Assembly: GCF_003846185.1 (NCBI RefSeq)
Contig: NZ_ML123034.1
Location: forward strand, 5,468,432 to 5,532,431
DNA length: 64,000 nt
From: Streptomyces sp. ADI96-02
Lineage (GTDB): Bacteria; Actinomycetota; Actinomycetes; Streptomycetales; Streptomycetaceae
Direction of reading: 5' to 3'
The notes beneath the pieces are model-generated. The model did no database searches. It saw nothing but the letters and a program-made list of their open reading frames with translations, and had not been told where the DNA came from. Below, one piece after another: positions 33,513 through 41,484 of the stretch (the first letter of the stretch is position 1; every line of letters begins with the position of its first letter). A program made the position numbers and the translations under genes.

Positions 33513-34834
33513 CGGGTCTCCTGTACGGGTTCGGTGCGGCGGGTCGGGACGGACAGAGCGAGGAGCGCGGTGTCGTCGTTGACGCCCGCGCCCAGGCCGG
33601 TGAGGAGTTGGTGGACGCCTGCCAGGAGACCGTCCGCGTCGTGCCAGACGCCGGCTGCCAGGTGTGCGGCCAGGCCCTGTTCCTCGAGCAGGGAACCGCC
33701 CGGTGTACGCGCTTCGGTCAGGCCGTCCGTGTACAGCAGCAGGGCGTCGCCCGGACGGAGACGGGTGGCGGTCTGGGTGAAGCGAGGGGCGGGCAGCAGG
33801 CCGATGAGCTGTCCGCCGGTGGTGCGCACGGGTTCGACGGTGCCGTCGGCGCGTACGGCCAGGGCCGGGGGGTGGCCGCCGCCGGCGAGCGTGAGGGCGA
33901 AGGAGCCGTCGTCCTCGGGCTGCAGGACACCGAAGACCGCGGTGCAGTAGCGGGGGTTGGTTCCTTGGTATTCGCCTTTGAGGACGGTGTCGAGGTTGGC
34001 CAGGACCGCGCACGGGTCGGGGTCGTAGATGGCGGCGGCCCGCAGGGTGTAGCGGGTGAGAGAGGTGAGGGCCGCCGCGTCGGCTCCTTTGCCGCACACG
34101 TCGCCGAGGAAGAACGCCCAGCGTCCGTCGTCGAGGGGGAACAGGTCGTAGAAGTCGCCGCCGACCTCGTACTCGGAAGCGGTGTGGTAGGCGGCGGCCG
34201 TTCCGAGACCGGGGACCCGCGGCAGGGCGGGCGGCAGGAGCGTCCGCTGGAGGGTGCGCGCGAGACCTTCGGCGGCGGTGCGCATCTGCCGCTCGGCGGT
34301 GACCGTGCGGATGGCTGACAGGCGCAGCTCCAGCTGGTCCATCACCAGGGCGGCCAGGTTCTGGAGGGCGGCCAACTGCTCTTCGGTCACCTGGCGGGGC
34401 TCGGTGTCGAGCACGTTGACGGTGCCCAGGTGGTAACCGTCGGCGGTGGTGATGGGCGCGGCGGCGTAGAACCGCACTCCGATCCCTCCGTGGACGAGGG
34501 GGCCGGCGGCCGTGCGGGGGTCGGTGAGCGTGTCCGTGACGATGTAGGGGGCCCCGTCGAGAATGGCGGAGGCGCACAGCCCGGAGGCGCGGGCGATCTC
34601 GGTGGTGCCGCTCAGTCCGCTGGTGGCCATGAACCACACGCGGTCGCTGTCGACGATGCTGACGGTGGCGAACGGGGTGCGGAAGATCTGGGCGGCGAGG
34701 GAGGCCACCTTGTCGAACGCCCCGTCGCAAGGAGTGTCCAGGATCTGGTAGCGGCGCACCGCGGCCAGACGCCGCTCCTCGTCCGCGGGCGGGGGCGCCG
34801 AGCCCGGGTGCAAGGCGCCTTCTGCCACCGTCAC
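33509..34834 (-). CDS. GAF-domain PP2C/SpoIIE phosphatase
   Basis: 441 residues. An N-terminal GAF domain (RRYQILDTPCDGAFDKVASLAAQIFRTPFA type start, then GLCASAILDG and VRFYAAAPI) precedes a PP2C phosphatase with YEVGGDFYDLFPL, AFFLGDVCGKGADAAALTS, LAGGGHPPALAV, ALLLYTDGLTEAR and NDDTALLAL. GTG 34834 is preferred because GAGGGAGA stands six to seven bases upstream. It is coupled to the STAS gene downstream and divergent from a giant hybrid kinase/phosphatase gene with 158 bp between. GAF domains of this class sense small ligands or redox state; the ligand is not evident. Confidence 0.9.
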   Translation of the reverse strand: MTVAEGALHPGSAPPPADEERRLAAVRRYQILDTPCDGAFDKVASLAAQIFRTPFATVSIVDSDRVWFMATSGLSGTTEIARASGLCASAILDGAPYIVTDTLTDPRTAAGPLVHGGIGVRFYAAAPITTADGYHLGTVNVLDTEPRQVTEEQLAALQNLAALVMDQLELRLSAIRTVTAERQMRTAAEGLARTLQRTLLPPALPRVPGLGTAAAYHTASEYEVGGDFYDLFPLDDGRWAFFLGDVCGKGADAAALTSLTRYTLRAAAIYDPDPCAVLANLDTVLKGEYQGTNPRYCTAVFGVLQPEDDGSFALTLAGGGHPPALAVRADGTVEPVRTTGGQLIGLLPAPRFTQTATRLRPGDALLLYTDGLTEARTPGGSLLEEQGLAAHLAAGVWHDADGLLAGVHQLLTGLGAGVNDDTALLALSVPTRRTEPVQETR

Positions 34835-34992
34835 CGCTGTCTCCCTCGCTGCCGTCCCGCGTGCCCACCGGCGGGGCGACTGCCCTATCCTACGGATCGC
34901 GCCACCCGGATCCGATAGCGGTGGCGTCCCCACGGGGAAGGCTGTGAGCGGTCGCTTTCGGAGAGCGGCCGAGGCGGACGAAGGGAAGTCGA

Positions 34993-37900
34993 GTGGCGGG
35001 TACTGAAGACGCCGGGCGTGGACCGGCGCCCGCGGTCGACGTGTTCGCCGCGGACGCCGAGGTCGGCGGAGACCTCGCCATGGTGGACTGGGCGACGCAC
35101 CCCCTCGGGCCGCCGGCCGGCTGGCCGCAGAGCCTGCGGACGGCGGTGAGCATTCTGCTGTCGTCGCGGTTCTCCATGTGGATGGCGTGGGGCCCCGAGC
35201 TGACGTTCTTCTGCAACGCCGCCTACCGGCGGGACACGCTGGGCAGCAAGTACCCGTGGGCGCTGGGCCGGCCGGCGAGCGAGGTGTGGGCGGAGATCTG
35301 GAACGACATCGGCCCCCGGATCGACACCGTGCTCAACACGGGCGAGGCCACCTGGGACGAAGCCCTGCTGCTGTTCCTGGAACGGGCGGGCTATCCGGAG
35401 GAGTCCTACCACACGTTCTCCTACAGCCCGCTGCGCGATGACGCCGGCCAGGTGGTCGGCATGCTGTGCGTGGTCAGCGAGGAGACCGAGCGGGTCATAG
35501 GCGAGCGGCGGATGGCCACGCTGCGCGATCTGGGCTCCGACCCCAGCGTGGTGCGCACCGAAGAGGAGATGCTGGCCTTCTCCGGACGGCAGCTCGGCCG
35601 CAACCTGGCGGACCTGCCCTTCGCGCTGACCTATCTGTACGAGGACGACGGAAGCGCGCGGCTGGCGAACGCGGCCGGCCTCGAAGCCGGGCATCCGGCC
35701 GCCCCGGCGATCCTGCCCGCCGGTGAGACGGACGGGGTGTGGCCCGTGGCCGCGCCCGCCCAGGGGGAATCGGCGCTCGTCACGCTCGACGCGGAGCCGT
35801 TCGCCGCGCTGCCGACCGGGGACTGGCCCGAGCCGCCCACCCGGGCGCTCGTGGTGCCGCTGCTGCGACAGGGCGGCGCACCGTACGGGTTCCTGGTCGC
35901 CGGGCTCAACCAGTACCGACCTCTCGACGACGTCTACCGGGGCTTCGTCGAACTGGTCGCCGGGCACATCGCCGCCGGGATCGCGAGCGCCCGCAGCTAC
36001 CGGGCGCAGCAGCGGCGGGCCGAGGAACTCGCCGAGCTGGACCGGGCGAAGACCACCTTCTTCTCCAACATCAGCCACGAGTTCCGCACGCCGCTCACCC
36101 TGATCATGGGGCCGATCGAGGAGCTGCGCGGACGACTGGCGCCGGGGGACCCGCAGGCGCGGCAGGAGCTGGAGGTCGTCCACCGCAACGGGCTGCGACT
36201 GGGCAAGCTGGTCAACACACTCCTGGACTTCTCCCGCATCGAGGCCGGCCGGATGCAGGCGACCTACGAGTCCGCGGACCTGGCCGCGGTCACCGCGGAA
36301 CTGGCCAGCGTCTTCCGCTCAGCCGTCGACAAGGCCGGGCTCGACTTCACCGTCGACTGCCCGCCCCTCGACGAGCCGGTGTACATAGACCGCGGCATGT
36401 GGGAGAAGGTGATGCTCAACCTTCTCAGCAACGCGCTGAAGTTCACCTTCGACGGCTCGATCACCGTGAAGGTGCGGGCCGTGAACGGCGCGGCCGTGGT
36501 GACCGTCGCGGACACCGGCATCGGCGTCCCGGCGCAGGAGATGCCCCGGCTCTTCGAACGCTTCCACCGCATCGAGAACGCCCGCTCCCGCTCCAACGAG
36601 GGCAGTGGCATCGGCCTGGCCCTCGTCCAGGAGCTCGTGGGCCTGCACGGCGGCGACATCAGCGCCGACAGCACCGAGGGCGAGGGCACCCGCTTCACCA
36701 TCCGCCTTCCGTTCGGCGCGGCGCACCTACCCGCCGACGCCCTCACGCCCCCGGCCGACACCAGCGCGTCGCCCACCGCCACCGCCCCCTACGTACAGGA
36801 AGCCCTGCGCTGGCTGCCCGGCGCACAGAGCGGCGAGGCGACCGTCGACGACGCCGCCATCGCCCCGGAACCCGCCGGCCAAACCGCCGCCCACGCCCGG
36901 GTGGTGGTCGCCGACGACAACGCCGACATGCGGGAGTACCTCACCCGGCTGCTGGCCGGCGCCGGCTACGAGGTCCACGCCGTCACCGACGGCGTGGAGG
37001 CGCTGGACGCCATCCGCGCCCAGGCCCCCGACCTGGTCGTCAGCGATGTGATGATGCCGCGCCTGGACGGCCTGTCGCTGGTCGCCGCCCTGCGCACCGA
37101 CCCGCGCACCGCGGCCGTGCCCGTACTGCTGCTGTCCGCGCGGGCGGGCCAGGAGGCATCGATCGAGGGCCTCCAGGCCGGCGCCGACGACTACCTCGTC
37201 AAACCGTTCGCCGCTGCCGAACTCCTCGCCCGGGTCCGGGCGAACGTGGAACTGGCACGCCTGCGCAACCACCACGCGCGCTGGCGCACCGCACTCGTGG
37301 ACTCCCTCCAGGAAGCGTTCTTCGTCTGCGACGAGGAGGGCGCCGTCATCGAGATCAACACCGCCTTCACCGACATCCTCGGCTACGGCCCCGAGAACCT
37401 GCCCTACACTCCGATCCATCCCTGGTGGCCCGACGCCGACACCGACCCCGACGCCCACCAGCAGGTCGCCGACGCCTTCGCCGGACTCCTCGGCCAGAAC
37501 CAGGGCAGCCACACCATCCCCGTCACCCACCGCGACGGACACCGGCTGTGGATCAGCGCCACCTTCAACCAGGCACAGGACCCCGACACCGGGCGCACCG
37601 TCACCGTCGGAACCTTCCGCGACGCCACCGCGGACCACTACGCCATCCAACGCGACAGCGCCCTCGCCTCCCTCAGCACCTGCCTGACCCGCGCCGGCGA
37701 CCTTCCCCAGGCACTGGCCGACGCCATGGCCGAGCTGAAGGAACTGTGGCGCGCCGACCGCGTACTGGCCGCCGTCTTCGACCACGCCGACAAACCCGCC
37801 CTGACCACCACCGAACCCGCTCTGACCTGGCAGCAGCTACCCGCCGAACGCCGTCAGGCCCTCACCGACCTGCGCGAGCGCCCCCTGCTCACACCGACCG

Positions 37901-39147
37901 TGGACAGCACCGGGGCCGGCATCATCCTGGAACACCCCGACGGCCCAATGGCGCTGTGGGTCGACCTCGGCGACCAGCGGCCCTTCACCAGCGAGGACCA
38001 GCTGCTGCTGTCGCTGCTGGCCGGACACCTCGCCCAGGGCCTGACCCGCGCCCACCAGATCGACCAACAGCGCGAGACCGCCCTCGTCCTCCAGCGCGCG
38101 ATCCTCGGCCCCTCCCAGCTCCCCGAAGGCTTCGCCGTCCGCTACGAACCGGCCACCCGCCCCCTGGAGGTCGGCGGCGACTGGTACGACACCGTGTCGC
38201 TGCCCGACGGGCGCATCGGCATCGTGGTCGGGGACTGCGTCGGCCGCGGGCTGGAAGCCGCCACCGTCATGGGCCAACTGCGCAGCGCCTGCCGGGCCCT
38301 GCTGCTCCAGGACGCGAGCCCCGCCCGGACACTGATGGCGCTGGACCACTTCGCCGCGAGCGTCCCGGGCGCTCTGTGCACCACCGTCTTCTGCGGTGTC
38401 CTCAACCCCGAGACCGGCCGGCTGACGTATTCGAGTGCCGGACATCCGCCGGGCATCCTCGCGCTTCCCGACGGCACCACCACGCTGCTGGACGGCGGCC
38501 GGTTCGCACCGCTCGCCGTCCGGCCCGGGACCGAGCGCCCGGAGGCCGAATGCGCCGTGCCCGCCAGGGCCACGCTGCTGCTGTACACCGACGGCCTCGT
38601 GGAACGCCGGAAGCGTCCGCTTACCACCGGCATCGACCAGGCGGGCGAAGCGGTCCAGGAGGGCCGCGAGAGCGCCGTCGACGACCTCGCCACCCAGGTC
38701 ATGGAACGCCTCGCCCCGGCCGGGGGCTACGACGACGACGTCGCCCTGCTGCTGTACCGCCACCCCGCTCCGCTGGAGATGTCCTTCCCCGCCGAGTCCG
38801 AGCAACTGGCGCCCGTCCGCAAGGCGTTGCGCAGCTGGCTGGACCAGTGCGACCTGCCGCCCCAGACCGTGCAGAACGTCCTGGTCGCCGCCGGCGAAGC
38901 GTGCGCCAACGCCATCGAACACGGCCACCGACACCGCCCCGGGGAGACGATCCGCCTCCGGGCAGAAGCACTCGTGGACGACCTGCACCTGTCCGTCGTG
39001 GACAGCGGCAACTGGAAGCCGCCCCAGCCCGAGCTCAACGCCCACCGCGGCCGGGGCGTCAGCTTGATGCGCGCGATGATGCAGCAGGTCACCATCACCC
39101 CCAGCCCGACCGGTACCACCGTCGGCATGCATATGAGGATCGCCTGA
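34993..39147 (+). CDS. Hybrid histidine kinase-receiver-PAS-SpoIIE phosphatase-RsbW-like ATPase
   Basis: 1384-residue soluble multidomain protein. Order: PAS-like (about 30-160, LGPPAGWPQSLRTAVSIL), GAF (about 180-340), HisKA with phospho-acceptor His362 (FFSNISHEFRTPLT), HATPase (NLLSNALKFTF, DTGIGV, GSGIGLALV), receiver with acceptor Asp685 (VVSDVMMPRLDG; LVKPF), PAS (about 765-875), GAF-like linker, SpoIIE phosphatase (EVGGDWYDTVSL, GIVVGDCVGRGLEAATVMG) and a C-terminal anti-sigma-type ATPase (VLVAAGEACANAIEHGH, HRGRGVSLMRAMM). GTG 34993 follows GAAGGGAAG. It thus contains a two-component relay and both enzymes of a partner switch, and its STAS partner is coupled downstream (TGATG). Confidence 0.9.
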   Translation: MAGTEDAGRGPAPAVDVFAADAEVGGDLAMVDWATHPLGPPAGWPQSLRTAVSILLSSRFSMWMAWGPELTFFCNAAYRRDTLGSKYPWALGRPASEVWAEIWNDIGPRIDTVLNTGEATWDEALLLFLERAGYPEESYHTFSYSPLRDDAGQVVGMLCVVSEETERVIGERRMATLRDLGSDPSVVRTEEEMLAFSGRQLGRNLADLPFALTYLYEDDGSARLANAAGLEAGHPAAPAILPAGETDGVWPVAAPAQGESALVTLDAEPFAALPTGDWPEPPTRALVVPLLRQGGAPYGFLVAGLNQYRPLDDVYRGFVELVAGHIAAGIASARSYRAQQRRAEELAELDRAKTTFFSNISHEFRTPLTLIMGPIEELRGRLAPGDPQARQELEVVHRNGLRLGKLVNTLLDFSRIEAGRMQATYESADLAAVTAELASVFRSAVDKAGLDFTVDCPPLDEPVYIDRGMWEKVMLNLLSNALKFTFDGSITVKVRAVNGAAVVTVADTGIGVPAQEMPRLFERFHRIENARSRSNEGSGIGLALVQELVGLHGGDISADSTEGEGTRFTIRLPFGAAHLPADALTPPADTSASPTATAPYVQEALRWLPGAQSGEATVDDAAIAPEPAGQTAAHARVVVADDNADMREYLTRLLAGAGYEVHAVTDGVEALDAIRAQAPDLVVSDVMMPRLDGLSLVAALRTDPRTAAVPVLLLSARAGQEASIEGLQAGADDYLVKPFAAAELLARVRANVELARLRNHHARWRTALVDSLQEAFFVCDEEGAVIEINTAFTDILGYGPENLPYTPIHPWWPDADTDPDAHQQVADAFAGLLGQNQGSHTIPVTHRDGHRLWISATFNQAQDPDTGRTVTVGTFRDATADHYAIQRDSALASLSTCLTRAGDLPQALADAMAELKELWRADRVLAAVFDHADKPALTTTEPALTWQQLPAERRQALTDLRERPLLTPTVDSTGAGIILEHPDGPMALWVDLGDQRPFTSEDQLLLSLLAGHLAQGLTRAHQIDQQRETALVLQRAILGPSQLPEGFAVRYEPATRPLEVGGDWYDTVSLPDGRIGIVVGDCVGRGLEAATVMGQLRSACRALLLQDASPARTLMALDHFAASVPGALCTTVFCGVLNPETGRLTYSSAGHPPGILALPDGTTTLLDGGRFAPLAVRPGTERPEAECAVPARATLLLYTDGLVERRKRPLTTGIDQAGEAVQEGRESAVDDLATQVMERLAPAGGYDDDVALLLYRHPAPLEMSFPAESEQLAPVRKALRSWLDQCDLPPQTVQNVLVAAGEACANAIEHGHRHRPGETIRLRAEALVDDLHLSVVDSGNWKPPQPELNAHRGRGVSLMRAMMQQVTITPSPTGTTVGMHMRIA

Positions 39148-39464
39148 TGACCACACCGCTCACCCTCACCGCCCGCAACCGGCCGGACGGAACAGCGCTG
39201 CTCAAGGCCGTCGGCGAGATCGACATGAGCAACACCGACGCCCTGGCCTCCGCTCTCGACGCCACGACAGGCCCGCTCGTCATCGACCTCACCGACGTCG
39301 AATACCTCGACAGCGCCGGGCTGAGCGTCCTGTTCGCCCACGCCGACCGCCTCGAACTCATCGCCGGCCCGCTGCTGACCCCCGTCCTGACGATCTCCGG
39401 ACTCGCCGACCTGACCACGAGCCACGGACCGGACGGCGGCACCGCGCCGGCCCCGCCGAACTGA
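39147..39464 (+). CDS. STAS-domain anti-anti-sigma factor
   Basis: 105-residue SpoIIAA/RsbV-like protein. Core: ALLKAVGEIDMSNTDALASAL, LVIDLTDVEYLDSAGLSVLFAHA with the phosphorylatable Ser in LDSAG. The ATG overlaps the stop of the hybrid kinase/phosphatase by one base (TGATG), so the two are co-translated and very likely cognate. A perfect terminator-like hairpin follows. Confidence 0.9.
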   Translation: MTTPLTLTARNRPDGTALLKAVGEIDMSNTDALASALDATTGPLVIDLTDVEYLDSAGLSVLFAHADRLELIAGPLLTPVLTISGLADLTTSHGPDGGTAPAPPN

Positions 39465-39529
39465 CCCCGCGCCCTGACGCCGTGGGCTTCGGACCGACGG
39501 CGTCGAGCCTGCGGCGAGAGGTCTTCAGG

Positions 39530-39560
39530 GCGCCGGCTGAGGAAGCCGCTCAGCCGGCGC
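39530..39560 (+). terminator. Terminator of hybrid-kinase/STAS operon
   Basis: Perfect 12-bp stem GCGCCGGCTGAG / CTCAGCCGGCGC with a seven-base loop, 66 bp after the STAS stop. It lies between converging genes and may also insulate the pseudogene on the other strand. Confidence 0.75.
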
Positions 39561-39577
39561 GGCGCTTCCCCTGACCG

Positions 39578-40126
39578 TCAGGGCGGCCCCACCGTGTTCA
39601 CCTGGCCTCCGCACCCGAAGAGTTGGAAGCCCCCGGCCGGGGGCCCGGTGGGATTCGTCAGGTGACGGTGGACGGTCGCGAGCTGGGAGTCGGACAGTGA
39701 ACGCCGCAGGTAGGCGTCCTTGATCTTGTAACGGCGAGTGATCAGGTCCCCGGCTTCACCTGCGCCGGGCCAGGTGATCGGATGCAGCCACGGCATCGTC
39801 CGACGGGCGTTCACGGCCGGCTCGACTCCGGTGCCGGCGGTCACCGCGGACACGAAATCGGTCACCATCCGGTCGGCGTCCGCAACGTCCGCGTCGATCT
39901 GGACGATCATGCGGACGGTCCCCGCGCTGCGGTGCGCGGCCTGCATGATCGCGTACAGGTTCGCCTGCGGAGTACGGGCCGCGCTGTTGCGCTCGTGACA
40001 GATCCCGAAGTTGCGCAGCAGAGTGGTGAACGCCCTCCGGGTCATTCGCCGGTCCCAGTTCCAGGCGACCACACACTCCACAAGCCGGGCGGGCGCGCGC
40101 GACAGGAGCAGGGAGGGATCGGTACC
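39578..40126 (-). pseudogene. Truncated FAD-linked (berberine-bridge-like) oxidase
   Basis: About 183 residues match the middle of flavin-dependent BBE-like oxidases: GTDPSLLLSRAP, RRAFTTLLRNFGICHERNS, ANLYAIMQAAHRSAGTVRM, TMPWLHPITWPG and YLRRSLSDSQLATVHRHL, ending GCGGQVNTVGPP then a stop. Both the N-terminal FAD-binding domain (normally about 200 residues) and the C-terminal BBE segment are missing, and a terminator hairpin follows immediately. The frame is open further upstream to 40243, but that part does not resemble the family. It is best read as a decayed remnant rather than a working gene. Confidence 0.7.
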
Positions 40127-40290
40127 TCGGGACAGCCGCCCCCGAGGCGCGGCGACCGCCGTGGGTCGGTCGGCCTCTGAGCTTTCTGGATGGCCTGGTT
40201 GTGAATGGGTCGTGCGCCCCACGGCTCCGGCCGCGCCGCTCATCCCCGCCGCCTGGCGGGTCCGTCTGCGTGCGCGTCAGTCGTGGCGGT

Positions 40291-41160
40291 TCACCAGCGG
40301 ACCGCGGTGAGGTCGACCGGCCGTGGCTGGAGCAGCCGGGAGCGCTCCGCCAGGGATCGCAGCCGCCGGGCCATGTCGTCTGCGGAGAGGCGGCGGCGAT
40401 CTCCGTGGCCCGGTAGGACCCATGCGAACCGCAGCCGTTCGGCCACCCTGGTCAGTGAGGTTGCCAACTCCTCGATGGAGTACCAGGTCACGCTGTCGGC
40501 GACTTCCAGATCGCCGGTGGTGCGCGACCAGTAGAAGCTGTCCCCGCTGAAGCAGTACCGGTCGTCGGCGAGGTAGAGCACACTGCCCCGAGTGTGACCG
40601 GGCAGAGGGTGAACCGTGACCCCCGGGCCGATCTCCCGAGGTTCGAGACCGCGGATCACCCGGTCCGCGTCCGGCGCCGCGTCCAGGTCGCCCTCGTGGA
40701 TCCACAGCCGGGCGCCGAAATGGTCCGCGTAGCGGCGGCCGTGCGCAGCGTGATCGCGATGGGTGAGCAGCACATCCGTGACCTGGCCCGACGCCGCGTA
40801 ACGCTCGGCGAGTCGAGGACTCCAGCGCGGGGTGTCGATCATCATGACCGTGCCGGAGGGCCGCAGAAGCAGATAGGAATTGGCCCCGGCGGTGTGCCGC
40901 GAGTTGTGTCCGCACATCAGTACGCCGCCGTCCAGGGCCATGGGAAAGGGGTCGAGGTTCTGGTCCGGCTGCCCGGACGGAGAGCGGATCGAGCGGGTGG
41001 GGCAGGCGAAGACGGCCGCGTGCAGGCGTCGTGTCTCAGCCTCACCGCGCGGCGGGCGCAGGATCCAGGACTTCCCCTCGGCCTCGATGATCAGATCGGG
41101 CGCGAGCTGCCGAGCGACATCGCAGTTGGTGCAGCGGTCGTCCACGTACCACCCGTCCAC
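40291..41160 (-). CDS. MBL-fold hydrolase with ferredoxin-like N-terminus
   Basis: 289 residues. The first 60 carry C10-x2-C13 and C53 (DRCTNCDVARQLAP, FACPTRSI), resembling a single-cluster ferredoxin domain. The rest is a metallo-beta-lactamase fold: VLLTHRDHAAHG gives the H-x-x-D-H-type metal site (the usual H-x-H-x-DH lacks its first pair spacing), then HPLPGHTRGSVLYL, FSGDSFYW and the terminal VLPGHGDR. Start is GTG 41160 with GGAAGGAG upstream. A 39-bp palindrome abuts that ribosome site. Substrate unknown; glyoxalase II-like or redox roles are possible. Confidence 0.8.
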   Translation of the reverse strand: MDGWYVDDRCTNCDVARQLAPDLIIEAEGKSWILRPPRGEAETRRLHAAVFACPTRSIRSPSGQPDQNLDPFPMALDGGVLMCGHNSRHTAGANSYLLLRPSGTVMMIDTPRWSPRLAERYAASGQVTDVLLTHRDHAAHGRRYADHFGARLWIHEGDLDAAPDADRVIRGLEPREIGPGVTVHPLPGHTRGSVLYLADDRYCFSGDSFYWSRTTGDLEVADSVTWYSIEELATSLTRVAERLRFAWVLPGHGDRRRLSADDMARRLRSLAERSRLLQPRPVDLTAVRW

Positions 41161-41173
41161 AGCACGACTCCTT

Positions 41174-41212
41174 CCATGAGAGGCAACCCCGGACCGGGGC
41201 TGCCTCTCATGG
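41174..41212 (-). repeat. 39-bp near-perfect palindrome in MBL gene leader
   Basis: CCATGAGAGGCA (41174-41185) pairs with TGCCTCTCATGG (41201-41212); inside them CCCCGG and CCGGGG also pair around a single A. The palindrome ends at the first base of the GGAAGGAG ribosome site of the MBL gene, so when transcribed it would form a strong leader hairpin next to the ribosome site. As DNA it could be an operator. Confidence 0.7.
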
Positions 41213-41295
41213 ATACCTCACCTGCGGCCGAGATCCGTAGGCCCCGCCGATCTTGTACTTCTGGCCGCGGTGCTCTCTTAGGACCGGGCCCACAC

Positions 41296-41331
41296 GGGCG
41301 CAACAGGCCCGTTTCCCGGCCTGTCGCGCCC
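41296..41331 (-). terminator. Terminator of APC permease gene
   Basis: GGGCGCAACAGGCC (41296-41309) and GGCCTGTCGCGCCC (41318-41331) pair over 14 bp with one mismatch and an eight-base loop. It lies about 150 bp beyond the permease stop on the minus strand. Confidence 0.6.
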
Positions 41332-41484
41332 GTCGCCGGGCGGGCTCGGTCTCCGGGGCGGCGGGCGGAGGTCCGCCGTTCCCGAGAGCCGGCGTGGGAC
41401 GCCCGGCCGGTGATGCGGCGTCGCGTCCGGCCGTGTGCGTGGTCCTTGCCCGGCTTCGGAGATGCCGCAGGCCGGTGGCTGTGT

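Noticed and set aside
39578..40243. A complete 221-residue functional protein
   Set aside because: The N-terminal 40 residues do not match the family and both terminal domains of the oxidase are missing, so it is treated as a pseudogene.
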